A program made the translations under genes and the position numbers. A stretch of DNA of 52,385 nt from Helicobacter cetorum (GTDB taxonomy: Bacteria > Campylobacterota > Campylobacteria > Campylobacterales > DZAY01): contig DZAY01000018.1 of assembly GCA_022729735.1 (NCBI GenBank), positions 1-52,385 on the forward strand, given 5' to 3'. The notes beneath the pieces were generated by a model, which saw only the letters and a program-made list of their open reading frames with translations, ran no database searches and was not told the origin of the DNA. This document shows positions 9,390 to 18,282 of the stretch, one piece after another (positions within the stretch are counted from its first letter, which is position 1; every line of letters begins with the position of its first letter).

Positions 9390-10065
9390 GTCAATTTATG
9401 TTATTTTTATGACTCTTTTTTTACTATTTTTTACTATTTCAGCTCTCCATTTCACAAGAAATCCACAAAAAATAAAGAAAATTAGACAATTTTTTTCTAA
9501 AATAATATTGAAAATCGTAAATCCAAATTTAGAAATTATTGGTCATGAAAGCTTAGAAGCTAAACTATTTTTAATAAATCATCAAAGCATGTTAGATATT
9601 ATAATTTTAGAAGCTATTTCAAATATAGATTTTGCTTGGATTGCAAAAGAAGAGCTTGGAAGAGGCTTTTTTGTTGGAGAATTGCTTAAGCGACCAAATA
9701 TGATTTTAGTTGATAGAGAAGATAAAAAAGGACTTTTGAAGCTTTTGAAAGATGTGAAAGATAGATTGGAAAAAAATAGAGTTATAGCAATTTTTCCAGA
9801 AGGCACAAGAAGTAAAAATGGTGATATGTTAGAGTTTAAACAAGGAGCAAAGGTAATAGCAGAAAAGTTTGCTCTAAAAGTTCAACCAATTGTATTAACA
9901 AATACTAAAGATGCTCTTGATAGCCAAAATATATTGGCAAAAAAAACTAATATAAAAATGGTATATCTGCCAACAATAGATAGTTTTGAAGATGGTTGGT
10001 ATGAAAAATTAAGAGAAGAGATGAAAAAAACTTATGACACTTACAACTTTACTTGCAATCGGTAG
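9367..10065 (+). CDS. plsC: 1-acyl-glycerol-3-phosphate acyltransferase PlsC
   Basis: Inner-membrane enzyme that acylates lysophosphatidic acid to phosphatidic acid in phospholipid synthesis. The 232-residue sequence has an N-terminal membrane helix (about 8-28), the acyltransferase motif NHQSMLD at 71-77 (catalytic H72 and D77) and the phosphate-binding motif FPEGTRS at 143-149. It starts 23 bases inside the preceding SH3-like gene and its last 32 bases overlap crcB, so all three reading frames are packed together. The ATG is chosen because a downstream start would remove the membrane anchor. Confidence 0.93.
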   Translation: MKILLKIRSIYVIFMTLFLLFFTISALHFTRNPQKIKKIRQFFSKIILKIVNPNLEIIGHESLEAKLFLINHQSMLDIIILEAISNIDFAWIAKEELGRGFFVGELLKRPNMILVDREDKKGLLKLLKDVKDRLEKNRVIAIFPEGTRSKNGDMLEFKQGAKVIAEKFALKVQPIVLTNTKDALDSQNILAKKTNIKMVYLPTIDSFEDGWYEKLREEMKKTYDTYNFTCNR

Positions 10066-10426
10066 TGGTGGTTTTATTGGTGCTGTATGTCGAGCATATA
10101 TAAATGGTTTGGCAAATAGTGCTTTTAGTAGCTCATTAATTCCAATTGGCACACTAAGTGTAAATATAATTGGTAGTTTTTTTATAGGAATACTTTTTTT
10201 TCACTTTTCAAATAGTGATTTTTTTTCTCCACATACTAAGTCTTTTCTCTCAACTGGTATTCTTGGTGGTTTAACAACATTTTCTACATTTTCACTTGAA
10301 ACTTTTATACTATTTCAATCAACACCGTTAGTTGCTTTTTTAAATATTGGCTTAAATTTATCTATTTCACTTATTGCAACTTTCGTAGGATTTAAATTAG
10401 CTACTCTATTACACTCAATTTTTTAA
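10034..10426 (+). CDS. crcB: Fluoride channel CrcB/FluC
   Basis: Small dual-topology inner-membrane channel (130 residues, four helices) that exports fluoride. The family patterns GGFIGAVCRAYI near the N-terminus, GTLSVNIIGSFFIGI (about 36-50, with the conserved Asn) and GILGGLTTFSTFS (about 73-86, with the Phe box) are intact. Its start codon lies 32 bases inside plsC, so no room exists for a fluoride riboswitch leader. A single-gene version is present, which fits a homodimeric channel. Confidence 0.94.
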   Translation: MTLTTLLAIGSGGFIGAVCRAYINGLANSAFSSSLIPIGTLSVNIIGSFFIGILFFHFSNSDFFSPHTKSFLSTGILGGLTTFSTFSLETFILFQSTPLVAFLNIGLNLSISLIATFVGFKLATLLHSIF

Positions 10427-10446
10427 ACTTTTACCACTTAAATAAA

Positions 10447-10475
10447 TGCTTAAATAAGCACAAAAATGTTATATT
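10447..10475 (+). promoter_or_regulatory. Palindrome and -10 box upstream of the phosphate transporter
   Basis: TGCTTAAATAAGCA (10447-10460) is a perfect 6-bp palindrome with a two-base centre, placed just upstream of TATATT (10470-10475), a plausible -10 box. The palindrome sits in the spacer or -35 region and could be an operator. The predicted transcription start near 10482 is downstream of the ATG at 10466, which supports the later ATG at 10508 as the true start of the transporter. Confidence 0.35.
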
Positions 10476-10507
10476 TTGATTACATTTTGATTTCAAAAGG
10501 GTTACTT

Positions 10508-12094
10508 ATGGAGATTAAGACTATCAAAAAAATGGAAAGAAAGGCAATTAAAACATCAAGTTTTGATTTTTTAAGACTTGGAATTGCTCTATTTTTCTTA
10601 GTTGCTGTTTTACTTTTTAGTTATGGATTTCATGGAAATGTTCCAAATAATACATTTTTAGCAATAGCTGCTCTATTTGGTGCATATATGGCTATGAATA
10701 TTGGTGCAAATGATGTTGCAAACAATGTTGGACCAGCTGTCGGCTCAAAAGCTATGAGTCTTGGTGTGGCAATTATTATTGCTGCTATTTTTGAAGCAAT
10801 GGGTGCCATTTTGGCTGGTGGAGAAGTTGTAAAAACTATCAAAAACGGTATTATTGACCCTGCATATATAAGTGAGCCACAAATATTTATGTGGGCTATG
10901 ACAGCAGCTCTTTTGGCTGGTGCTATATGGTTAAATATTGCTACATTTATAAAAGCTCCTGTATCTACTACACACTCCATTGTAGGTGGTGTAATGGGTG
11001 CTGGAATTGCTGCCGCTGGATTTGGTGTTGTTGATTGGGGGCAAGTTGGAGTTATTGTTTCAAGTTGGATTGTATCTCCTATTTTGGGTGGATTTGTAGC
11101 TGCTCTATTTTTATATATCATAAAAAAAAGTGTGATGTTCAAAGAAGATAAAATAGAAGCTGCAAAAAAATTTGTTCCAATATTGGTAGCTATTATGGCT
11201 TGGACATTTGGGACATATATAATATTAAAAGGTTTAAATCAAGTTATAAAAGTGGATTTTATTTCAGCATCAATAATTGGTTTAATAATCGCAATTGCTG
11301 TATATTTTTTTGTAAAGATAAAAATAATACAAACTGCTTCAAAGCTTGAAAACACAAGAGACACCATCAATAAACTTTTTACAATTCCTCTAATTTTTGC
11401 AGCTGCTTTGCTTAGTTTTGCACACGGAGCAAATGATGTTGCAAATGCTATTGGACCATTAGCTGCAATAAATGATGTAATATTAAATCAAACAGTTTCA
11501 GCAAAATCACATATTCCAATGTGGGTTATGCTTGTTGGTGCAATTGGTATTAGTTTAGGACTTGCTCTTTATGGACCACGACTTATAAAAATGGTTGGAA
11601 GTGAAATCACAGAATTAGACCAAACAAGAGCATACTCAATCGCAGTTTCAGCAGCATTAACAGTTGTAATTGCAAGTCAATTAGGACTCCCAGTCAGTTC
11701 AACTCATATTGCAATTGGTGGAGTTTTTGGAGTTGGTTTTTTGCGAGAATGGTTGAGCAGTAATAATATGTCAGAGCGAATTTATGAAGAGCAAAAGGTT
11801 TTATCTAATCAGACAAAAATATTAAAATCACTCCATAAAGATTTAGAAACTTTGGATAAAAAAGTGGATAAAGATAAAGATGATTATATGAAAATAGCAG
11901 AAATTTATAGATTGATAGATGAAGAAGAAGATAAAATCAAAGCTGTTAAGAAAAATATTAAAAGTGCAGAAAAAATTAAATATGTAAGACGAGATGCTAT
12001 TAATAAAATAATTGCTGCTTGGGTTATTACTGTTCCAGCAACAGCATGTTTAGGTGCAGGACTATTTTTTATGATTAGAGGAATTATGATTTAA
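10508..12094 (+). CDS. PiT-family inorganic phosphate transporter
   Basis: Inner-membrane carrier of 528 residues that takes up phosphate, probably coupled to H+ or Na+. Two copies of the PiT signature are present, GANDVANNVGPAVG at 66-79 and AHGANDVANAIGPLAA from 305, in two homologous multi-helix halves. A charged cytoplasmic coiled-coil insert of about 80 residues lies before the final helix. I place the start at 10508 because AAAGGG sits just before it, while the in-frame ATG at 10466 has no ribosome site and overlaps the probable promoter; using it would add 14 residues. No PhoU-like protein is adjacent, and the internal coiled coil may replace it in a regulatory sense. Confidence 0.92.
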   Translation: MEIKTIKKMERKAIKTSSFDFLRLGIALFFLVAVLLFSYGFHGNVPNNTFLAIAALFGAYMAMNIGANDVANNVGPAVGSKAMSLGVAIIIAAIFEAMGAILAGGEVVKTIKNGIIDPAYISEPQIFMWAMTAALLAGAIWLNIATFIKAPVSTTHSIVGGVMGAGIAAAGFGVVDWGQVGVIVSSWIVSPILGGFVAALFLYIIKKSVMFKEDKIEAAKKFVPILVAIMAWTFGTYIILKGLNQVIKVDFISASIIGLIIAIAVYFFVKIKIIQTASKLENTRDTINKLFTIPLIFAAALLSFAHGANDVANAIGPLAAINDVILNQTVSAKSHIPMWVMLVGAIGISLGLALYGPRLIKMVGSEITELDQTRAYSIAVSAALTVVIASQLGLPVSSTHIAIGGVFGVGFLREWLSSNNMSERIYEEQKVLSNQTKILKSLHKDLETLDKKVDKDKDDYMKIAEIYRLIDEEEDKIKAVKKNIKSAEKIKYVRRDAINKIIAAWVITVPATACLGAGLFFMIRGIMI

Positions 12095-12104
12095 ACCGAC
12101 TTAT

Positions 12105-12131
12105 GTTAAAATTTTTTAAAGAAATTTTAAC
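12105..12131 (+). promoter_or_regulatory. Stem-loop in the tyrS leader
   Basis: GTTAAAATTT (12105-12114) and AAATTTTAAC (12122-12131) form a perfect 10-bp AT-rich stem with a 7-base loop. It ends directly before the AAAGGGG ribosome site of tyrS. It may be a leader hairpin that modulates translation or the promoter -10 region itself. No T-box features are present. Confidence 0.3.
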
Positions 12132-12142
12132 AAAGGGGTTTT

Positions 12143-13348
12143 ATGCAAACTAAAATTACAGAAGCATTAGAAGAGATAAAGCGAGGTAGTAGCGAAATTA
12201 TAGATTTTGAAAGGATTGAAAAACTTATAACTAACTATTATGAAAATGGGGTCAATTACTATGTAAAAGCAGGATTTGACCCAACTGCTCCAGACTTGCA
12301 TTTAGGGCATACAGTTTTATTAAATAAACTTGCAACTTTTCAAAAACATGGTGGAATTACTCAATTTTTAATTGGTGATTTTACAGCAATGATTGGCGAC
12401 CCAACAGGCAAAAATGAGACCAGAAAAAAGTTATCAAAAGAGTTGGTTTTAGAAAATGCAAAAAGTTATCAAACACAAGTTTTTAAAATATTAGAAAAAG
12501 ATAAAACTATAACTGTTTTTAATGCTGATTGGCTTGGAAAAATGAGTAGTTATGAAATGATAGAGCTAACAGCAAAGCGAACTGTTGCAAGAATGTTAGA
12601 GCGAGATGATTTTTCTAAACGGTTTGCAAATGGTATTGATATATCTATTTATGAATTTTTATATCCACTATTTCAAGGTTATGATAGTGTTTATCTCAAA
12701 AGTGATATAGAAATTGGTGGAACTGACCAAAAGTTTAATCTATTAATGGGAAGACATCTTCAAAGAGCTTACAATATCGAAAAAGAACAAGCAGTATTGA
12801 TGATGCCAATTTTAGAAGGACTTGATGGAGTTAATAAAATGAGCAAATCGCTCAATAACTACATTGGTGTAACCGATAATCCAAATGATATGTTTGCAAA
12901 AGTTTTAAGTATTTCAGATGAGTTGATGTGGCGATATTTTGAGCTTTTGAGTTTTAAATCTTTAAAAGATATAGAAGAGTTAAAAGAGCAAATAAGCAAT
13001 GGATTAAATCCAAAGTTAGCAAAAGAGATGTTGGCTTTAGAAATTGTTGAGAGATTTTATTCTCTAAATGAAGCAAATGGTGCTAAAGATGAGTTTGATA
13101 GAGTTCATAAACAGGGACTTATCCCAGAAGATATTGCAGAGTTTAATTTCAATTCTCCAATTTGGATAGCAAAAGTTTTAGTAGATACTAAATTAGAAGA
13201 TTCCACTTCTCAAGCAAGAAGAGATATAAAGCAAGGTGGAGTTAAACTAAATGGTGAAAAAGTTAGTGAAGAAAATTTACAACTTGAAGTTGGTGAGTAT
13301 ATTTTGCAAGTTGGAAAACGAAAATTTGCTAAAGTTATCGTGAAATAA
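12143..13348 (+). CDS. tyrS: Tyrosyl-tRNA synthetase
   Basis: Class I aminoacyl-tRNA synthetase of 401 residues that charges tRNA-Tyr. The HIGH motif is HLGH at 53-56 and the KMSKS loop is intact at 232-236 (NKMSKSLNNY). A C-terminal S4 RNA-binding domain occupies about 340-400 with the typical SQARRDIKQGGVKLNG stretch. This is the TyrZ-like subtype common in Campylobacterota. The ATG has a strong AAAGGGG ribosome site. surE follows 12 bases after the stop. Confidence 0.97.
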   Translation: MQTKITEALEEIKRGSSEIIDFERIEKLITNYYENGVNYYVKAGFDPTAPDLHLGHTVLLNKLATFQKHGGITQFLIGDFTAMIGDPTGKNETRKKLSKELVLENAKSYQTQVFKILEKDKTITVFNADWLGKMSSYEMIELTAKRTVARMLERDDFSKRFANGIDISIYEFLYPLFQGYDSVYLKSDIEIGGTDQKFNLLMGRHLQRAYNIEKEQAVLMMPILEGLDGVNKMSKSLNNYIGVTDNPNDMFAKVLSISDELMWRYFELLSFKSLKDIEELKEQISNGLNPKLAKEMLALEIVERFYSLNEANGAKDEFDRVHKQGLIPEDIAEFNFNSPIWIAKVLVDTKLEDSTSQARRDIKQGGVKLNGEKVSEENLQLEVGEYILQVGKRKFAKVIVK

Positions 13349-13360
13349 AAAGGATATATT

Positions 13361-14143
13361 TTGAAAAAAATTTTAATTACAAATGATGATGGATATGAAT
13401 CAGTAGGACTTAGAGCTTTAATTGATGCAGTTTCAGATTTAGCAGAAGTAATAGTAGTTGCACCATCAAGTGAAAAATCAGCTTGTGGGCATAGTTTAAC
13501 ACTTACAAGACCTTTAAGATTTATTGAAGTTGATGATGACTTTTATAAGCTTGATGATGGAACTCCAAGTGATTGTATCTATTTAGCACTAAACTCTTTA
13601 TACAAAGATGGAGTAAAACCAGATTTAATTCTTAGTGGAATAAATAAAGGTGCAAATATGGGTGAAGATATCACATATTCAGGCACAGCAAGTGGAGCAA
13701 TGGAAGGAGTTTTGCAAAATATCCCATCAATTGCAATTTCTCAAGTTTATAAAGGTTGCAAAGTTTTTAATACAGGTGGAGATTTTAGTTTAGCACAAAG
13801 TGCAATAAGAGAGCTTGTTATAAAAATTTTCACAGGAGCTTTTCCTTTGAGTGAGCGAAGATTTTTGAATGTAAATATTCCACCAATCAAAAAAGATGAG
13901 TGCAAAGGTTTTCAAATTACAAGAGCTGGTTATAGATTATATGGTAATGATGCACATCTCCACAGAAACCCACGAGGTGAAGAGTATTATTGGTTAGGAC
14001 TTCACCCTTTAGAGTGGAGAAGAGATGATAATCCAATTATGAGCGATTTTGATGCAATTAATCAAAACTTCATATCAATTTCTCCAATAAAACTTGATAT
14101 GACATCTTACGAAGATATTCACCATTTACAAAAATGGATATAA
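13361..14143 (+). CDS. surE: 5'/3'-nucleotidase SurE
   Basis: Metal-dependent nucleoside monophosphate phosphatase, 260 residues, cytoplasmic. The N-terminal LITNDDGY places the metal ligands D9 and D10. APSSEKSACGHSLTLTRPL near 35-54 and SGINKGANMGEDITYSGT near 90-107 are the other two family motifs. The start is TTG at 13361 after AAAGGA. The end overlaps tcdA by 10 bases, so the two are translationally linked. No unusual features apart from the TTG start. Confidence 0.95.
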   Translation: MKKILITNDDGYESVGLRALIDAVSDLAEVIVVAPSSEKSACGHSLTLTRPLRFIEVDDDFYKLDDGTPSDCIYLALNSLYKDGVKPDLILSGINKGANMGEDITYSGTASGAMEGVLQNIPSIAISQVYKGCKVFNTGGDFSLAQSAIRELVIKIFTGAFPLSERRFLNVNIPPIKKDECKGFQITRAGYRLYGNDAHLHRNPRGEEYYWLGLHPLEWRRDDNPIMSDFDAINQNFISISPIKLDMTSYEDIHHLQKWI

Positions 14144-14778
14144 ATTCTAAATTTGATAGAGTAAAACTTATATTTCAAGACAATTTTACTAAACTCCAAA
14201 ATGGCAAAGTTATCATTTTTGGAGTTGGTGGAGTTGGAAGTTTTGCACTTGATTGTTTATATAGAAGTGGAGTTACTAATATTACAATTGTAGATTTTGA
14301 TAAGTTTGATATAACTAATCAAAATAGACAAATTGGAAGTGAATCGTTGGGTGAAAGTAAAGTTTTTGCACTTGCAAAACTCTATCCAAATATCACTCCA
14401 ATTGAACTCAAACTATCAGTTGAAAATATTGATAGTTTTAATTTCGATGAATATGATGTTGTAATTGATGCAATAGATGATATTAAAGCAAAAGTTGCAC
14501 TCGCAAAAAAGGCTTACAAAAAATTAATCTGCTCTCTTGGAAGTGCAAAACGAATAGACCCATTAAAAATTAAAAGTAGCTCAATTTGGAACTGTTATGG
14601 TGATAAATTTGCGAAAAAATTTAAAGATGAGCTTAAAAAAGCAAATTTTAATAAAAATTTTGTAGTTATATTTTCTGATGAAGAGATTAAATGTAGAGAT
14701 AAAGGAAGTTTTGTCGGAGTTACAGGAGCTTTTGGACTTACTATCTGCTCCAAAACTATTCAAAAGATTTTGGAGTAA
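14134..14778 (+). CDS. tcdA: tRNA threonylcarbamoyladenosine dehydratase, TcdA/CsdL family
   Basis: E1-like ATP-dependent enzyme that cyclises the t6A modification at position 37 of ANN-reading tRNAs. The Rossmann motif GVGGVGSFALDCL is at about 29-41, the adenylation arginine lies in TNQNRQI (about 64-70), and VIDAIDDIKAK matches the CsdL family. At 214 residues it is shorter than E. coli TcdA (268), lacking part of the C-terminal region but keeping the catalytic core. It could also be described as a ThiF/MoeB-like protein, but the NRQI context favours TcdA. It overlaps surE by 10 bases. Confidence 0.8.
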   Translation: MDINSKFDRVKLIFQDNFTKLQNGKVIIFGVGGVGSFALDCLYRSGVTNITIVDFDKFDITNQNRQIGSESLGESKVFALAKLYPNITPIELKLSVENIDSFNFDEYDVVIDAIDDIKAKVALAKKAYKKLICSLGSAKRIDPLKIKSSSIWNCYGDKFAKKFKDELKKANFNKNFVVIFSDEEIKCRDKGSFVGVTGAFGLTICSKTIQKILE

Positions 14779-14900
14779 GTTGATAAAATAAATTGTAAAA
14801 TGACTCATTTATTTAATATTCAAATACATAATGAATTTGGTTAAAATTTGTTTACTTTATTTTGAATAGAATAAAATTTTTAATAAAAAAGAGTATAAAA

Positions 14901-14934
14901 TATATAACTTGAATTATCAAACTCAAGTTATATA
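14901..14934 (+). repeat. Perfect 12-bp inverted repeat upstream of the KAP NTPase
   Basis: TATATAACTTGA (14901-14912) and TCAAGTTATATA (14923-14934) are exact complements with a 10-base spacer. A TATAAA box (14894-14899) directly precedes it. The NTPase start codon lies 36 bases downstream of the right arm. This could be an operator for a dimeric repressor or a leader hairpin. The remaining part of 14779-14969 is AT-rich and shows nothing else I can support. Confidence 0.5.
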
Positions 14935-14969
14935 GTAAAAATAATAAATAACAAAAAAGGAAAATCGTA

Positions 14970-17900
14970 ATGAATTTTATATTAGATGAAGAAATTGGCT
15001 TAACTGAAGATAATGATATTCTTGAAACTAAACGATATGCCGAATCATTAAAAGATACAATTTTAAATGCACCAACACCTTTTAATATTGGACTGTATGG
15101 AGAATGGGGAAGTGGTAAATCGTCTATTATTAAAACTGCTCAAACACAATTAGAAATAAATCAAGACCAAAAAATAAAATTTGTAATTTACGATGCTTGG
15201 AAATATGCAAATGACTCTTTTAGAAGAATGTTTTTAAAAACTTTACAAGAGCAATTGAAATTTGATGGTACAGAATTATTTGAATCTTTTTATAGAAATA
15301 AAACAGAAGATACAGAAATAAATCCTACATTAAATCTTAAAAGTTTAGGTATTACAGTCACTCTATTGATTTTAACATTTACAATGATAAGTTCTTTACA
15401 GTTAGAGACAAAATGGGAACTGACATTACAATCTATAGTCGCATTTGGCTCAATGATTATCGCATTTTATAAAAATATATTTACAGATTACAAAGTCACA
15501 ATACAAAAACCTATTATGTTTGCTCCAGAACAGTTTGAAGATGCTTTTAAAGATATGATGTCTAAATCTTTAAAAAAATATAACATCTTTAGTTTGGCGA
15601 CTGAATATGTAAAAGGTAATCATTATGAAAAAAATATTGATAAATTAGTCATAGTTATTGATAATATTGATAGATGTGACAAAAAAACAGCATATGAACT
15701 TTTGACAAATATAAAAAATTTTATTGGCAAAAAAGAAGGAATAATATTTTTAGTTCCAGTTGATGATGAAGCATTAAAGAGACATATGCAAGAACATAAT
15801 AAAGAAAATAGCAAAGAGGCAGATGAATTTTTAAGAAAGTTTTTTAATACGACAATTAAAATAAAACATTTTCAGCCTAGAGATTTATTTGAATTTGCAA
15901 ATAAACTAAATTTTAAAAATAAATTAGGTTTTACTCCTGATACTATAAATATTGTTGCAAAAGAATATGCTTCAAATCCAAGACGGATAATCCAACTATT
16001 TAATAACTTAACATCTGAATTAAAGACTATTGAAGCTAAATACGAAAAGAAGTTTATAGAAGAACATCAAAGTTTGATAGCGAAATTATTAATAGTTCGT
16101 GAAGAATGGGCAGATGTATTTAAAGAAATAACTAAATATCCACATCTATTTAATAATTTTATTGGCATAAAAATTGTTCGTGATGAAAAAGAGATAAATC
16201 TTGATAATTTCAGAAAATTTATGGAAATGACAAAAGCTATTACATCCAATGTTAAAACGGTTGAAAAAATCATTTTAAATATAACCAATGAAAGCACTTT
16301 ATCAAACAATATTATTGAATTTATTGAGTCAAATAATTTTGAAGATTTGAAACAAGAATTTGAAAAAGACTCAACACTATTTGACAAAGTTGTCATATTT
16401 GCTATTGAAGAAGTAAGAAAAGGACTTAATCGAAAAACATACTCCACAGATGCCATCAACGGTGTTAAATTATTATCAAAACTAAATGATTATAAAGGTT
16501 TAGAAAAAGCTCCTTTGAGTGAATTATTTGGATTTTTCGACAAAGACGATGAAACTTTAAAAGTGATTGAATATCTTCAAAAAGATGATTTAGATAGTTT
16601 TTTTAAATTTGTAGAACAAAATAGAATATATGGACTAAAGTATCTACAAAATAAACTAACAAATAAATTTAAATTAATATGGCAAGAACATTCCAAAGAT
16701 AGCATTGTAAGTTTATATGAGGACGGTGTTGATAAATTTATAAATTTTAGTACAGATGAAGATGCAATAAAAGACTTACAAAAAATATTTGTAAATTATT
16801 ATGAATATTTTTCAAACTCACCTTTATATAAAACTAAATGGATAAATGAAAATAAATTGTTTTTAATTGTTTCAAGTGAATTAATTACCCACATAATCAA
16901 TAAAATAGTACCGCCAATCATTGATATAAAAAGTGATGCTTATTTGGAACTACAATATTTTGCAAATCGTAAAATTATAGATACTAAAGATTTAGAAAAA
17001 ATTATTGAAAAAATTAAACCAAATTTTTCACAACCAATCCAAACTCAAACAGATGCTAATGTAGAAAAGCAAAAACAATTAGATAATTTATTTATTAATA
17101 TTCAAGCAATTACTAACTTATTAAAAAATGTTGAAAGAGTTAAACATAAAAGTGAAATTATTGCAAACTATATTCAAGAATTTTTAAAAAATGTAGAAAT
17201 TAGAAGAAACACTAATTACAATAATGTTCATTTCAATTTATTAAATGAAATCTCTTCAAATACAGAGTATCAAGAACAATTACTAAATTTCTATCTTGAG
17301 ATATATAGAATTACTTATAATAATACAGATGTAACACAATATATACAAACATTAGTAAACCAATACCCACAATTAAAAAATGTTTTCTATGAAAAATTAC
17401 TTGAATTAAGAGACACATATCAAATGTCTCTAATACATTTAATTGATTATTTATTATTGCAAAAAGATGAAGATGAAAATTTGTTTAACCTATATGAGAA
17501 ACTTTTTAATAGAGATGATATAAGTTCTGAACAGACTCAAAAAATTAAAACCAAATTGGATGGATATATTGTTCAGCTTATTTCAAATAAAAATGAAAAG
17601 GTAAAAAATTTTATTGATAAACTTATGTTGCAAAGCAAAACTAAAGAGTTATTAACAGATATTATCATCTCTAAAGATACACATGACATTGTAAAGCTTC
17701 CACAAAATATTAAAAAAGTTGCATACACAAATCTTTGTTTAGCAGATAAAATTTTTGCTATTGAAAATAATATAGAAGCAATTAAGGATATAGTTAAATC
17801 AAGCGATGAGTTTAATGATTGTATTCTTAAAATAATTAAAAGTAAATTATTGAAATCTTCAGAAGTTGATGATGCTTTATCAATAATTAATGAAATGCAA

Positions 17901-18041
17901 AAGATGAGTGATAAAATCAAAAAAGAAATTTTAGTCGAATTAAAAAAACATAATAACCATGAAACTTTGTCAAAAGAAGTTAAAGCGATGATTGAAAAAC
18001 TTGCTCCACAAAATAGTGGAAAGCTATATAGAAATCAATAA
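14970..18041 (+). CDS. KAP-family P-loop NTPase, membrane-anchored
   Basis: A 1023-residue protein of the KAP NTPase family (named for Kidins220/ARMS and PifA). The Walker A motif GEWGSGKSS is at 44-52, followed by the family pattern YDAWKYA (74-80). Two membrane helices are inserted within the NTPase domain (about 126-144 and 150-168), a hallmark of KAP proteins. Walker B is LVIVIDNIDR at 226-235, and NPRRIIQLFNNL (336-347) belongs to the C-terminal part of the domain. Residues from about 370 to 1023 are helical, Lys/Asn/Glu-rich and unlike anything I recognise. PifA of plasmid F excludes phage T7, and many KAP genes are accessory, so a defence role is a reasonable hypothesis, not a demonstration. 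The gene stands alone between housekeeping genes with unusually long AT-rich flanks. Ribosome site AAAAAGGA. Confidence 0.85.
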   Translation: MNFILDEEIGLTEDNDILETKRYAESLKDTILNAPTPFNIGLYGEWGSGKSSIIKTAQTQLEINQDQKIKFVIYDAWKYANDSFRRMFLKTLQEQLKFDGTELFESFYRNKTEDTEINPTLNLKSLGITVTLLILTFTMISSLQLETKWELTLQSIVAFGSMIIAFYKNIFTDYKVTIQKPIMFAPEQFEDAFKDMMSKSLKKYNIFSLATEYVKGNHYEKNIDKLVIVIDNIDRCDKKTAYELLTNIKNFIGKKEGIIFLVPVDDEALKRHMQEHNKENSKEADEFLRKFFNTTIKIKHFQPRDLFEFANKLNFKNKLGFTPDTINIVAKEYASNPRRIIQLFNNLTSELKTIEAKYEKKFIEEHQSLIAKLLIVREEWADVFKEITKYPHLFNNFIGIKIVRDEKEINLDNFRKFMEMTKAITSNVKTVEKIILNITNESTLSNNIIEFIESNNFEDLKQEFEKDSTLFDKVVIFAIEEVRKGLNRKTYSTDAINGVKLLSKLNDYKGLEKAPLSELFGFFDKDDETLKVIEYLQKDDLDSFFKFVEQNRIYGLKYLQNKLTNKFKLIWQEHSKDSIVSLYEDGVDKFINFSTDEDAIKDLQKIFVNYYEYFSNSPLYKTKWINENKLFLIVSSELITHIINKIVPPIIDIKSDAYLELQYFANRKIIDTKDLEKIIEKIKPNFSQPIQTQTDANVEKQKQLDNLFINIQAITNLLKNVERVKHKSEIIANYIQEFLKNVEIRRNTNYNNVHFNLLNEISSNTEYQEQLLNFYLEIYRITYNNTDVTQYIQTLVNQYPQLKNVFYEKLLELRDTYQMSLIHLIDYLLLQKDEDENLFNLYEKLFNRDDISSEQTQKIKTKLDGYIVQLISNKNEKVKNFIDKLMLQSKTKELLTDIIISKDTHDIVKLPQNIKKVAYTNLCLADKIFAIENNIEAIKDIVKSSDEFNDCILKIIKSKLLKSSEVDDALSIINEMQKMSDKIKKEILVELKKHNNHETLSKEVKAMIEKLAPQNSGKLYRNQ

Positions 18042-18102
18042 AGAAAGAATTTTAATAGTAGTAGAAATATAGTTTTTCGATATATGCTATGTGTTAAATA
18101 AA

Positions 18103-18192
18103 TAAATTTACCAACGAAAACAAAGGAAACTAATTTGGAAAGCAAAATAAATTTTATAATAGAAATACAATAACAATAAAAAGGTAAATTTA
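18103..18192 (+). repeat. Spaced 10-bp inverted repeat in the KAP-carbonic anhydrase intergenic region
   Basis: TAAATTTACC (18103-18112) and GGTAAATTTA (18183-18192) are exact complements 70 bases apart. Between them lie an AAAGGA ribosome-like site and a 12-codon reading frame starting TTG at 18135 and ending at 18173. The significance is uncertain in such AT-rich sequence. The rest of this intergenic region shows no gene. Confidence 0.25.
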
Positions 18193-18257
18193 ATACAGTT
18201 ATATTTCTTATAATAAATTTAATAATTATTTAATAATAATTAGATTAAGATAATGGT

Positions 18258-18263
18258 TATAAT
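18258..18263 (+). promoter_or_regulatory. -10 box of the carbonic anhydrase gene
   Basis: TATAAT at 18258-18263 lies 20 bases before the start codon at 18283. No clear -35 is seen, which is common for Campylobacterota promoters that rely on an AT-rich upstream tract. Its position excludes the in-frame ATG at 18253 as a start. Confidence 0.4.
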
Positions 18264-18282
18264 TTTATCTAAAGGATTAAAA

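Noticed and set aside
10466-10507. Upstream ATG for the phosphate transporter
   Set aside because: No ribosome site and it overlaps the probable promoter; the ATG at 10508 follows AAAGGG.
10630-11142. A 170-codon minus-strand open frame opposite the phosphate transporter
   Set aside because: It mirrors the low-stop complement of a membrane protein gene with strong motifs, has no ribosome site, and the codon pattern belongs to the plus strand.
14779-14900. Possible terminator after tcdA
   Set aside because: Only weak A/T pairings could be found; none clearly better than background.
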